A stretch of 56,813 bases of DNA, taken from assembly GCF_001039355.2 (NCBI RefSeq), contig NW_019773803.1:443498-500310 (forward strand), written 5' to 3'. The DNA comes from Lingula anatina. Its lineage: Eukaryota > Brachiopoda > Lingulata > Lingulida > Lingulidae. Shown piece after piece: positions 1-12,505 of the stretch (positions are counted from its first letter, which is position 1; the number at the start of each line of letters is the position of its first letter). A program made the translations under genes and the position numbers. The notes beneath the pieces are model-generated. The model searched no databases, was not told the DNA's origin, and was given only the letters and a program-made list of their open reading frames with translations.

Positions 1-240
1 AAAAAAAAGTAATTGCAAAGTTGGTATCAATTCCGTGAGAAAATGCACTCATGGCCACTAGACAATCATTCAACAATCTTTTAACAAAGGTGTACTGTTT
101 TTAGCCAACTCAGTTCATGCCAAAAAGTCCAATTGGCGTGTTGTGTTGAAAAAATGACTGTACTTATGGCAAAATGAACCCACAATTTCTGACTTCTGAT
201 TGAGCAATATTTGAACAGTTAAAATGCACCAGAATGTAGT
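1..240. other. AT-rich flank, no gene seen
   Basis: I see no open frame, splice-supported exon or repeat here. It lies 3' of the visible part of the minus-strand VWD-A gene, whose missing last exons could lie to the left of the window. Confidence 0.4.
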
Positions 241-269
241 ATTATACATACAGTTTTTAAAAGTTTTCC

Positions 270-1115
270 ACACCGTGGGAGGGGCACACCACCTCCCCCA
301 CCCTCCCCTCTCGGGGGCTTCGCCCCCTCGTGTCCGCTAGCACCCCGCACACGGTGAGCAATGCATTGGCGCGCGCCACTTTCGCTGCGCCAGATGCTCG
401 CACTCCTCAGCTCCCAGCAAACTCTGCGCTCTTTGCCTCAAGAGACCAAAAATATCAAACAAGTGAAGGGGCCCGCACACGGTGAGCATTTGGCGCGCGC
501 CACTTGCGCTGCGCCGTTTTCTCATCGTGTGCGGGGGTATTTTGGTGAGATTTTTGCCTCTCGCGCGGCTGAGCAAAATATCTCACTTGTTTGATATTTT
601 TGGTCTCTTGAGGCAAATGTCTCACCGTGTGCGGGCCCCTTTAAAGACGGGGCCGTTTTCTCACCGTTTGCGGGGGTATTTTGGTGAGATTTTTGCCTCT
701 TGCGCGGCTGAGCAAAATATCTCACGTGTTTGATATTTTTGGTCTCTTGAGGCAAATGTCTCAGCGTGTGCGGGGTGCAAGCGCCGATTGCTCACGCCAT
801 GCCAACAATGCGCATGTGCCGGTAGCCGGAAACAAAGAAAAATGGCAGCCCCCAGCGAAGTAAACAAAAATGTTCACAGTTAGGCTATAGTTAGTCTGAT
901 TGATTAACGTGGTCACCATTTGCCATTACTTTCAGAAAAGAAATAAATATGTATTGTTTCGTTAATCACATGATCCCACAGTTCGCGGTGCGTCCGATAG
1001 GGGCAGGCCGGGAGGCACCTCTGCTGAGAGCTTTGCGGGGAGCTGAGGAGCGCGAGCATCTGGCGCAGCGCAAGTGGCGCGCGCCAATTGCTCATCGTGT
1101 GCGGGGTGCTTACTG
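270..1115. repeat. GC-rich foldback/MITE cluster
   Basis: This is a GC-rich island in AT-rich surroundings, built from one short unit in both orientations. The word CGCACACGGTGAGC occurs near 346 and 473. Its reverse complement or close variants (CTCACCGTGTGCG) occur near 523, 619, 657, 761 and 1090. A longer arm at about 428-495 (TTTGCCTCAAGAGACC onward) is mirrored at about 581-646 and again near 725-775, so the region can fold on itself. Palindromic GGCGCGCGCCA words recur near 369, 492 and 1076. No transposase is visible. It looks like nested copies of a non-autonomous palindromic element. The short open frames crossing it are by-products of base composition. Confidence 0.6.
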
Positions 1116-1334
1116 CCCCCCCCCCCCTCCCCCCCTGGCATTTTGCTCAGGCCACGGCCCTGTCTGTTTTCCTGAATTTCAAAAAGAAATGATCAAAAGA
1201 AGGAAAGTATACCAATCTCTTCAGTTAAATATTCAGTAAAACCATCACTGTGCATGGTGTAGAGGTAACCCATTAACCTTCCCGTTTTTCTTAGGTTGTA
1301 AATTGCGTTGGGTTACAAAATGCAGCTCTGAGCT

Positions 1335-1505
1335 GATCGTGATCTGCATGTTTTCAGGGCCACCTGTTCTCGGAGCTCTCCTGTTTCTCCAAATTCTTTA
1401 AACTTACTCCAGTTTCGGAAAGGGTGAAGATTGAACTATCAGATGAGTTGGTATCAGATATTACCAACTGGTGCCGTTTTTGCGACGCACTGTCCAGTTT
1501 AGGGG
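1335..1505 (+). other. Unassigned open segment between repeats
   Basis: After a pyrimidine-AG near 1294 there is a stretch of about 55 codons, open on the plus strand up to a TGA near 1524 and also partly open on the minus strand. I do not recognise the protein. It has no clear start and no donor before the stop. It could be a fragment of an unknown transposon or chance. It does not contain the CGLCG-type exon expected next for the VWD-A gene. Confidence 0.2.
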
Positions 1506-1896
1506 TTTTACAGCACGTGTGGTGATATTGCCATCCGGTTTACCCTGGTGATGAGGGTCTTCTTACTGACAACTCTGCTGAAGAAGTGTGCAACATGTTC
1601 CAATAGCCTCTTTTGGATTGTTCCTTTACTGCTGACAAGCTTCTCCAATAATAATAATATTAAGGTTGTGTCAAACCTTGACAACACGGAAGGCAAAAAA
1701 AAAAAAAAAAAAAACGTTTGCTACCTTTCAGCAGCTCATACGGCAGCTGGACTGTATCCCTGTATCCTCACCCAGTCAGTCTGTATCAGGGCCAAAAATG
1801 GCCAGGCGTGCAATGTAAACCGCGCTGAGACGCATGTGCTGTGCGGTATATAAGAATTGATATATATATATATATATAGGCCTATATATTACTTAC

Positions 1897-3318
1897 CGTC
1901 CCACTTTGACTCGAATTCTATGCGTTGGACTGTTCGTGTGAATAAGAATTTTCAGACTAAAATCTGTATTGAGCTCTATCACATCAAATTCTGCCAGTTC
2001 CAAACGAGTCACAGTAAACCCGTCTCCAATATAGTTTGTTGCCGCTTGGTTGTTGTTTACCTGCAGTCGAATGTTACATTTAAAAAGATTGGGAAACAAC
2101 TGTCAGACATTTCATTTTACAATTGCTGTAATAATTCTTTAAATAAACTCCCTTGCGACACTCTAATCACTATTACTAACCGCAAGTTGTACTAGTACAT
2201 CCATTTCTTCTTTCATTTAAAACTAAAAATTTTTAATAAACACAAACACAATGAAATAAGATATGTTATAAATTGGAAAAATCTTACCATAAATCCCCCC
2301 TTGGAGTCAAATGTTATGCTGTTGTCACGAAATGAAACGCTGATTTCACGAACAAAGGTGTTTTGGTTGTCGTTTTCGGTTTTGTAATCGTTCTTTACTT
2401 CAACTTTGAAAGGTGGCTTGTAGATCATGTCGTCAGAAGTGTCGTTGCATGTCTTCATCAGAGAATACGTGCACGAGCCTATATAGTTCAAACATTGGAT
2501 ACTGAAGAGGTCATAGTCTTAAAATTTAGTGACAAACAAAGATACTTGCAATCTAAACCTTGGGTGACCCAAGACTCTCAACTAGAATATCTACCCACGT
2601 TATAAAGGCTCTGTAATCAGAATCAAAGAAATAAAAATAACACGAAGATGTGACTTCAAGGATAATCAAACTCAATGACAGGGATTTTTCTTTTTGCAGG
2701 GGAGGGATGCTTTCTTGTGACAAGAATATTTTTTACCTGAAAAGGTGATATGTGCCTCATCACAGGACGTGTACATAGTCCCGCCGCGTATACCGTGAAG
2801 GCTACACAAGCATTCTGGGGGCACTTTTGCATCTGAAAGGTAGAAAAAAAATATCGGTATGTCTATACAAAAAAAAAAAAATAATAATAATAATAATAAA
2901 CGATTAAATTGTTGCCTCCATGCCAAGTTTGAAAACATTGGGAACTATTGATTGACATTGTTTGAATAGTACTCTTTGAGAATTTATGGAATCTTTTCGG
3001 GAATATCTTACTTTCCATAGCTGTTGATGAATATAAGGCAATGCTAATACCCTAACGTTTCTTTGTGTAATAACGTATCGTATCACGGTAATCTCAGATA
3101 TAGATATACGTCAGGGATATACCGAGTTTAATCATTAAACAAGTTCATCCACTAAGTCTGTGAAAACAAGGGAAAACTAAGAAAAATGGTTATTCTAAAT
3201 ACATTCTTAATTGAAGTCTTGTTCTTTGTCTGAAACTTGTCTTATAATGTTTAAACATACCTGCTTTGATCCCAAAAAGGACGATGAAAGCCAATGCAAG
3301 AACATTACAGTATCTCAT
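1897..3318 (-). CDS. VWD-A: secreted protein with a von Willebrand type D domain, 5' part
   Basis: Minus-strand coding exons are 3318-3261, 2832-2737, 2478-2288 and 2060-1897. All junctions are GT-AG, with phases 1, 1 and 0 and an exit in phase 2. Exon 1 encodes a signal peptide (MRYCNVLALAFIVLFGIKA). Exon 2 starts the VWD domain with a CLC motif. Exon 3 starts GSCTYS, the usual G-[ST]-C-[ST]-Y of VWD domains. Exon 4 ends HRIRVKV. Exon number, phases and domain position match VWD-B at 7942-12676, so this is a tandem paralogue. The GDPH motif is not conserved: the aligned residues read GGTM. The CGLCGN exon and C8 exon of VWD-B were not found between 1 and 1890. They may lie off the left edge or be lost. 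No stop codon is visible. Secreted function is inferred from the family. Confidence 0.75.
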
Positions 3319-3334
3319 TTTTACGATGTTCAAT

Positions 3335-3658
3335 CCTAAAATGATAGAATATTCAAATATTGAATTTTTTAATCACAATTTTCAACAGGTGGTTTTGTAA
3401 AAGAATACTACAAATACTACTTTATTTCATTTATTTACGAAACTGGTTTATTATTTTAGATATTTTATCATAAATTTTAGGACACTTTTAACTCAACTGT
3501 AGATAGTTTCTTAACTACAGGTGTGAAATTGAGGTACCCTCGTATATCTGAAACCAAAAATTCACAAGTGTGCTGACATTAAGTTATGGTATGCAATCTT
3601 TCTTTTCATTTTGAACACTTAATTAACACTAAAGAGAACAAATTATGAATAACTTACC
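3335..3658 (-). other. VWD-A 5' UTR intron
   Basis: On the minus strand, GACCGAG|GTAAGT gives a strong donor with the last exon base at 3658. An acceptor TTTTAG lies just before 3335, 17 bases upstream of the start codon at 3318. This implies a non-coding first exon to the right of 3658. VWD-B has the same arrangement, which supports both models. Confidence 0.5.
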
Positions 3659-3779
3659 TCGGTCTGATGTTCACACCCGACAACTGAAACCTTAAGTCTG
3701 ACAAAAAATGCGATGTATTTCAGATTAAATAGAGTAGGCTGTAAGTGCGCATATTTTTGATAAATTTTTAAACGGTGTA

Positions 3780-4602
3780 GGATTGTCAACTCATTAGTGA
3801 ACAGGCGAGTCATTAAGAGGCCGCTTGTAGGGATTAATTTGTTAAGAATTTCCCTTTTTTTCTCATTTTTATTGACTTGTAAATGAAAGGCGCCTTACGT
3901 CCTTTTCTACTCATGCATACCAATTGCAGTTGGAAGAATTCCTTTTATCCCTTTACTAGCCTCTATACAAATGAAGAAAGCAATCATAAAACATACACGC
4001 AATAACACCGAAACATTGAACTTGTCTTTTGGAAAACTTTCAAACTGGATTTGATAAAGTTATGGTCTGCAAGTACAAGACAATTCAACTGACTAGAAAA
4101 CCATCGATGACGCCAGGGAGATACGTTTTTTCTCATCAGATTTCTACGAACTCTCTGTAAACGTACGTAATTATGTTCCACACCCGTCACACGTCGGTTA
4201 ATAGGCTGATCAACATGCCAATTCATCTCTGATATGTTCTCTCGCATATGGTCATAAATAAGAGATGTCAATCTGTTTCATTTCAATCATCGCATTTTAT
4301 ATTAACAATTTTCCATGTATTCACTGGCTATATTTACCGTCTGTGTTGAACATTTTGGGACGTAAAACCCGCACCCAAAACACGATACTCTTCGTTTTTG
4401 ATTAGATATCAATGCAAAGAAAATTGAAAAAATGATAATGTCCCGATCCATTCGTATGAATACGTACACCATAACCTTCTTGTTGCACGATTTAACCCTT
4501 TCATCCTATGTACATGGAATCACTGGGTGACCATCTCTATTTTACTCAATGATTAGCAATTTGAATCCAAACAAAGACGGGCTAAACCCTCCTACGACCT
4601 TA

Positions 4603-4686
<84 letters not shown>

Positions 4687-5638
4687 TTCAAATAATATTC
4701 ATAAGCGATATGAATGGTTTCTATTAGTAAACATGATTTAGCAGAAAAAATTATCTTCTTGCCATAACATGGATTATTTTCACCATCGAATAGTTGTACA
4801 TTTTCAGGTGGGATATTGATACATACATGCTGTCTCAAAACATTGCTGTTAATGATTATTTTAATATTTGAACAGTGTATGAATAACTGCCATAATAATT
4901 ACTACAACTCATTTCTCTGTGTATAACGTTACCGTTTATATGCAGAAAAACTGTATGCTAGAGAAAACAACAGGTTAATTGCAATGACATAGACCAAACA
5001 GTATGTAAAAGTTGTGGTAATCAACATTTTTTCTCTTTAGGTAGTGACAACTTACTCCTGATTTCAGGATGTTAACAATAGTTTCATGAAGATATAAAAT
5101 GCTGGTGATAAAAACCAAATGTTCCATAAATATGACTGCCACTTTTATATACCAGAAATTCGTTATCTTAAGAGAAGACGGAAAGAGGAAATCATTATTT
5201 TGTTGCATTTTACGAGGACATTGCTTGCACTAATCACCACACACCCTGTATTCCTGTACATGTATGTTATTTACTATCGCCTTAGAAATAATGGGGACGA
5301 TAGCCACTTTTTTTTGGGGGGGGGGATCATAAGTACTGCAATATGTGATATATGAAGAAAAGCAACAGTTGAATTTACTGACCTTTTATTTACAGCCTAC
5401 AGAAGATGATTTATTTTTACACAAAGAGCATTGTCTTGTGAGCATTTTTAGTGTATTGATACATGTATGTTGGGATACCATGCACGTACTGTTAATATTT
5501 TACTTGGTACTAAACGCGTTTGAAAAGGCAGTAAAGATAAATTTTTATGCCTTCATATCCTGCAAAGCTACTTATCTTTTCTTATTAAGACCTTTAAAAA
5601 AGAAAATGCTAAAACGATGAAAATGTGTGCACCATGTA
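3780..5638. other. Intergenic AT-rich stretch
   Basis: I see no supported gene. It contains the (AT)n tract at 4603-4681 and assorted short open frames without similarity. A run of T and then G occurs near 5311-5325. The promoter of VWD-A should lie near its left end, but I cannot point to a convincing core element. Confidence 0.4.
4603..4681. repeat. (AT)n microsatellite
   Basis: An almost uninterrupted AT dinucleotide run of about 78 bases. The open frame across it, which reads YIYI, is an artefact of the repeat. Confidence 0.95.
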
Positions 5639-6716
5639 CAGAGGGGTGACAAAAGTTTTGCACCATTTTGCTTGAAGATGAAAAACAGCTGGGTTTGTTT
5701 AGTGTTTCAAATAGTATTTTATTGAAAACTGGCAATGTCAAGTTACTATCTTTACTTCAGGTTCACAGTCCAATGTGTTGTCCTTATATAACCTTACATA
5801 TATATCTCAGTATTCATACATGTATTTTGTAAGACAGCCAAGTGATCTCAATGTGACCACTATCCTTCTGGAGATTGATAACGGTTCAGTAATCTTCAGC
5901 AATATTCTGTGGGCTACGTTTGTATTTCCATCCTGATTCCACAGGTTTTCATTGGGGTTTATGACTGGTGATTGAGCAAGCCAGTCCACCCTGTTGATGC
6001 CATAATGGTAAAACCACTCTTGTACAGACCTGAGCCTGTGGAATGTGGCGTTATCATATTGGAAAATGAATTGCTCAGCAACACAAAATGGCGCCATAAA
6101 TGGATCTAGGGTCCATGCAATGGTTCTTTCACCCGATGTCACTCTTCTTCGTTTGTTTACCAATGTGATGAGCAGTTTTCGCCTGGCAACCCTGGTGTGA
6201 ATTCCTGAAGCATGGAACTTTCTTTAAACAGTTATTTTGCTAACCTCAACCTTCAAATTACGGGACCACTGAAAAGCTGATTCGCTGCAAGATATAAATC
6301 TCTTAAGCCTTGACAGCATAAAAGACACCTGGTGTCTCTGGTACTGGTCTTCTTCGGGCGGCCACTTTGTGGTGACTGATGGGCATCACCAGTGTTCTCC
6401 GCCCTTCTGCAAACCCTATATACAGTCTGACCAGAAACACCGTATCTGGCGGCTATCTGAGAGACATTTATATCCCCCAGAGGAACAATTTATTTTCTTT
6501 CTTCGTTTGTGAGCTTCCGTAGCTTCTCCATGGCAGGAACTTGTCAGTCAGAGGGGGTTTGCACCCTCGATGCTACCCCTCATAGTGCACACGGATAAAA
6601 ATTCATCACTGGTTACGCGAGCAATAAACCACAAATCACTTTTTGCGAATGGGTTCCCCATGTCACAAAGCGCACTATTCACACAGGTGGTGCAACATTC
6701 TTATGTCACCCCCCTG
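5639..6716 (-). mobile_element. Tc1/mariner element, degraded, with complete termini
   Basis: The left end (5639 onward) reads CAGAGGGGTGACAAAAGTTT and the right end is its imperfect inverted copy (TGTCACCCCCCTG up to 6716). Each end is followed directly by TA (5637-5638 and 6717-6718), the Tc1/mariner target duplication. The element is about 1.08 kb, shorter than a typical 1.3-kb Tc1. Minus-strand frames encode transposase pieces: a helix-turn-helix-like start near 6530, then a DDE segment at 6163-5807. Confidence 0.9.
5807..6540 (-). pseudogene. Tc1-like transposase remnant
   Basis: The best block (6163-5807, minus) contains FIFQYDNATFHRLRSVQEW and WLAQSPVINPNENLW. These match the Tc1 transposase catalytic D region and the following D-x-N-P-x-E-N-L-W region, where the usual D of SPDLNP reads V here. 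Upstream sequence to about 6540 continues the family in other frames with stop codons, including an EEDQYQRHQ-type linker segment. It is therefore not translatable as a whole. It lies between the inverted terminal repeats of the element at 5639-6716. Confidence 0.85.
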
Positions 6717-6718
6717 TA

Positions 6719-7941
6719 GCCACCTTGTTCAATGAAAACCGTTTCTGTAAAATGCAAAACATGTATTTCATTTACCCTCTGATGAGTCTTGAAATGGCGC
6801 TTGAAATGTTTTTTTTAATTAATACGTTATTTTGTGTTTAAAACTTTTCAAAATGGAATATTAACAAATGTTTAACTTAATACGGCAGGATAGAGCTATG
6901 AAACTTTTTTGAGAGTGCAGTCAGGTTAATCGGTTATCTCTATTGAACATAGACAAATTAGGCATAAACATTCATATACATGCACGCTACAAATAACGGT
7001 GTCAAACATACAGTAGTGTTTAAGTTCAACTAACAATCTTATTTAAAGGGTCAAACTTTTGCTTAATTAGTAGGAAAAACATGTTTATTTCCTGCTTCAA
7101 TCAATATCGTCATTGTTGGTTAAGTTTTTTTAATTAGAAAGGTGTGATGATAGCCAGAGAACCAATACTGGCGTTCACCCCCCAGTGAACCTATCTATTT
7201 CACGTAACAGTGGCGTTTGCCCGCTTTGATAGACCCCCCCTTCATTGTAACATCGTAGCACATACATTTACATGTAACATATTTTGGAACACTTGAAAAA
7301 CAGAAAATCCTGTTTAAAATGAAGTCCTTGTCTTAGTGATGACCCACACCCATCCACTATATTGCGTGAAATACCTTCAGTTATTACGTCAAAAACATTT
7401 GACATCGACAGATACTGAGTAACTCTACATGTTTAAACAAAGCAACATTTATTAAACATTTTAAATATGACAAAATTAAATATACTGCACCACACTTTAA
7501 AGGAAATTAGCCAGCTGAAAATTAACCCTTCAGTTCAAGTGTTATTGCACCAAAAAGAAGGAATACATGCAGACATGCTTAGGACCTAACCCGTAGCACA
7601 TGCATAGTACGCGTATAATGTTCCCTCAACGTTCTTTTTCTTTTGCAACATGAATTATACTCTTTTGGTATTGAAGAATTTAATCCTTGTATAATGAGTT
7701 GTTTTCCAGCGTCAAACACTTTATGTAATGTTGAATTGGCATACCGATATAAAATAATGTCCATATCGATCTATGTGAACATGTACATACACAAGCTACA
7801 TGTTTATACGACATAATAACGATAAATAACTATTTGAAAGAATATTCCACCAAGATCGAAACTGCATACACCTTATACACTGCATTATGTGAATCGGATA
7901 CTTCAGTGGTCGGCATTTCAAAAGGCTCAGACGAGTGGGGC
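6719..7941. other. Intergenic; 3' flank of VWD-B
   Basis: No additional gene is supported. On the minus strand, a variant ATTAAA (near 7678) and an AATAAA (7453-7448) lie downstream of the VWD-B stop. Either could serve as its poly(A) signal. Confidence 0.35.
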
Positions 7942-8467
7942 TCAAACAAATGGTATTCCGGCGTACCGAGCCAAATATGGTTCCCATTTATGACATCCCA
8001 ATTCTGGCTTAGCAGGGCAATTCAGCACTTCACACCAACCCTCAGATCTCCGTTGTATATCTCTGCATACCTCCCCTAGGGCCTGGACGAAATAACAGAC
8101 CTGTCGCTGGGCGTTTCTTTTTGATCTCGTCAACCCCGAACAAAAGGCACTGACGCAACCATCTTCAAATTCCGTTACATTGATGTGATGCACTGGGTTC
8201 CTCAGTTGACGAAGGCAACGGCTGAAAATCCTTTTGACAGGACTCCTCCTTTTACGGATTTGACATAAATACTCGGCTTGAGCAAGCAATGTAGAATCAA
8301 CCCCCTGGCAAGCAGTTGGATCCACCTCATGTAACATATTTTCAAGTTTCAGATGCTCGTGCAAAGTGGGTATGACGTCCTCGCATCTAAAAAGAGTACT
8401 GACTTAAATGTATCTTCTGGCAGAGACTAAACAGCGATCAGCTTTTGCAATCTACAAACATAAAGCA

Positions 8468-8508
<41 letters not shown>

Positions 8509-8585
8509 TGTGAAAACCATACCCCGATACCCGGTCACTGCGTCCGTTCTATATTGCCCTACAGCCGTTTTACCCATTTAAAGGC

Positions 8586-8653
<68 letters not shown>

Positions 8654-9229
8654 AGAAAGCTGAACCAACAAATATGTACGGCACTTACGGTTCTTCAATA
8701 AATGATTGGACCATATGACTTTTGCCTAGTTCAGCAAAAGCTTTCACGCGGTTTTTTCTGGAAAGTCTTTTCAAGTTTGTCCCATTTGCAGTGCGCATGT
8801 CGTTGCCCATTCTTCCGTCATAGTTGCCGCACAGACCGCACACTTTTTTACGATAACGCCTAGTAGAAAAAAATTGATGTCATGGTCCCATGGTCTATCA
8901 TTATCATAATTACTGATTTTAAGATATATGGATTAGCTATCATTTTCCAGTATTCAATACGGCTGGATATAGACTAATTGTACACGGCAATTCCCAACAG
9001 TTAAAGTGTGCCACAAGTGCTGGAAGTGCTGGATCAATTTGTGACAGAAATATCATAACGTGGTAGTGTGTTCTCAAGAGATCAGTGTATCTGGTTAACT
9101 TTAACTAGAAGATAAGGCCATGATTAAAATTCCTCATCTCAAATTAGATTACATTTCTTTCTGACGAATAACCCAAATGCAATATATTTTATTTCAATTC
9201 GATAATTCGTTTCCACGAATGAATGATCG

Positions 9230-9268
<39 letters not shown>

Positions 9269-12200
9269 TAATTAAACTAACTAGAGTTGAAGGTGGATTT
9301 AAAGGTTACCCAGCTCAGCATCCACACTTGTGTTGGAAGTAAATTGGCATAACAGACGAGTTTCCTGTTTCCTTCTACGCCGTTTTTAAATGCCGAGCTT
9401 TGAACACCTTCGTCATTTTGTCCTCTGAGTTAATTCAAACTTTTGCACAAATGTTTGCGTGTCTTACAGTAAAACAGACAGACACCAAGACGAACAGCTA
9501 AATGTTTGCATGAGCAGAGACAGAGTGAAATTTTATTGATATTACAATATTAAATACTTTATGTTTACATTATGAAATCAAAATGACGATCATTTACCTG
9601 TGGATTTTGACTCTTATTCTATGCTTATTGCCAGCTATCGGCAGCTTGACCAAAACAGCCAGCCCGAAGTCAGTTTCCAGTCTATTTATCTGTCCATCTA
9701 CAATACGTGTTAAATTGTACCCATTGAAAACATTGGGTCCGGAGCTCATAGAAATAGATGCGTCATTAACCTAAATTGAAAATGATAAAAAAACTTTTCA
9801 ATAAAAATAGAAAAAAAAATTTTAAAATCAAATAGGATGACTATATTAACAGCATTCCAACGGGTTATTTTTTTCTAGAAGTTAAACGGGACATAGATTA
9901 TGGACTGTGAACATCTTCTTAACCAGCTTCAATGTCTGTCCCGACTAGTCCCGCCCGTCTTAGACTGCATTACCAGAGATTTAGATAGATCCATCTGGAT
10001 CGACCTAACTCCCTGGGGGTTTAGGCTAAATTGCTGTCAGCCGAGCGCGCACCGTAAGACCCCATTCCCACAGATTTTAGATCGATCTATCCCCGTGGGG
10101 AGTCTCACTAGATTACTAGCCGGCTTAAATGTCTGTCTCGCCTACTAAAAGCTGCAAGGGGGTAATTAACTTCTGTGCGCGGTCGGCTGACAGCAATTTA
10201 GCGTGAACCCCCAGGGAAATAGGTCGATCTAGTGTATTTTATGGCATATCTAATCAACGCACCGTCACTCCGCCATGGGACGCCATGATGATTAAGATAC
10301 CATTGAACTGGATAATGATTTCGTGAACAGAGGTAGTCTGTTCTCCTGACTCTGCCTCACTGTTCTTAATAGTCACGCTGAAGGTGACCAGATCGTCGTC
10401 TATGCCTGGGATTAAGTTGCACGAAGACATCATATTGTATGAACATGTCCCTGGAAAGAAATTTGTGTAGGCCTATTACCTTTGCTTTAGTCGACGTTGC
10501 CATAGGTCCAAACTTCGGGTTTTTACAACAGTATGTATGTCTTAACTAACGGGTAACGGTTGTGACGGTCGATCCATTTGTTTTGATTTATAAATTGTTA
10601 AGTATGGTTTACGCAATTAAGAAAAAAACTATTAAGATTATATTTTTAAAAGTGAATTGTCTTAACTTGCATGACTTGGGGGATTTGATTTGCTTCAGCA
10701 AAGAAAATATAATGTAACTATATATCTGTATGAAATACTCTATTATATAACGAATTTAAGCTCAATCACACAAAAATTGAACTTTACGGTCAATTTGATA
10801 CTAGACTTGTAGCAATGTCTCTTTTTGAAAACAGTGAAATGTCTCCAATTGTTTTCTTTATTGGTCCAGATGATGCAGCAGTTATATAAAGTGTCAGGCG
10901 GATCAATCTAGAGAACAATGTTTACCACCTTGGAATTCAAACTTCAGTCCGTCACAGGTCTGAAAGTGGGGGTCTCCGTACGCCATGCACACACAAGGAC
11001 CTAAGGAAAAATAGATTCAGTACAAAATATGGCTTTATTAAATCGTCTATCTTGTTTAGCTACTTTTCAAATTTAAAGTAAACGAATGGAAAACATGTCT
11101 GATTTTGATAGACAGAAAGAAACTTCCAGTCCTTCGTGAAGATTGGAATGAAATAAAAGACGAATATACAATTTTAAGTTCAAAATGTCCAAAAAGATAA
11201 TCATATAAGGATGTTAATTTTGAGGGGAAGCCAAATAAAAATACAAAGATTTTATGACAAGACAGCCGTAAGTTTTAGAGAAAGTGTTTAGTACACAGGT
11301 GATTGTGACCGTTCGTGTGAATTTGTTGAATATTAAACAGGTATAGTCATGCAATTTCTTAAAAGCCTGTTGCGTGCCTTTAGGACAAATACAGTCTTGC
11401 TTAAATGATTAAGTATTTTACCAGAATTTTGTATCTGTAAATTCAAGAAATCAAAACTGAGACAAAATGTTTTGTTTAACCAGCTCATTAGTTCTGTTAC
11501 ACTGGCGACGCAACGAATTGGAGGTTACAACTGTTTGTTCACCGACTTCTTTTTCAAATTCAATTCAAGTTTATTTCAATTCAAATTCAAGATTATGTAT
11601 ACTTTGTCTCGATCAGGCATTTACAAGATTCGACCTTCAACGTGAAACGCTGAAGAATAGCAAACCAAAAGTGGACATTACCAGCAACGTACACAACAGT
11701 TCCTACCTCAGTCTTCAGCAACTTGAATTTGCTAACTACACTGAAGAAGGAATCTTTCTTCATCAGAAAACCAGACAAGCCTCCAAAGACGCAATTTGTA
11801 ATGAAGTTGTCAGATTCATTCGTAGCGACAGTTATTCATCTGTTGAAGTTGGATGAAAAGCGATCAAGTAGAAGTATTTCTTCACTTATGCCAGGAATCA
11901 GTACCGTAGGTTCTAGATTTCAGTTTTGCCAGCTCGATTTTGATATCATATATAACCCATATCAGCAAAGCTGAAAAGCTATTCCATGAAAAGGTATGAA
12001 TAGTGAACAAGCTAGCTTTACAGTGTCCTGAAACTCAGGTGCAAGAAGTGCTGATGCTTTGCAGGATAAAGATGGATGTGGATGGTCTTACCTACTGCTT
12101 ATTCAGTGATTCCAACGCGAACGGCAATTTCGTTTTGTTTGCGACACATCCACAAAAGGTACGAAGCGCTCCCTCTGGCTTTTACAGTTAGTCTGGGCAT

Positions 12201-12464
12201 TGTCACGGGACAAAATTGAGTGGCAACCTCAAACACCAGTGGCTAGGCCATAAGTGTGCACGTTGCCTGCCATTCTGGTCAGATTTGTTATACATGTATA
12301 TACACGGTTCACAAAGTGTATAATGGTCATGTTATAGCCAGCTATATCAAAGGTTTTGTGACATTTATCACGGCGAATTTGAAATAATAATTATATCTGT
12401 TATTTTCAAAATATCCCATCATTTTAGCAAGAGTATTTTTTAAAGGAGAATACAGAGACCAAAG

Positions 12465-12505
<41 letters not shown>

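Noticed and set aside
337-867. Several overlapping 60-83-codon frames on both strands
   Set aside because: They arise from inverted GC-rich repeats; the peptides repeat each other in mirror fashion and have no family match.
4542-4838. 98-codon minus-strand frame with YIYIYI
   Set aside because: It is the translation of the (AT)n run at 4603-4681.
8473-8718. 81-codon plus-strand frame
   Set aside because: It is built from (GT)n and (AT)n microsatellites and lies inside a VWD-B intron on the other strand.
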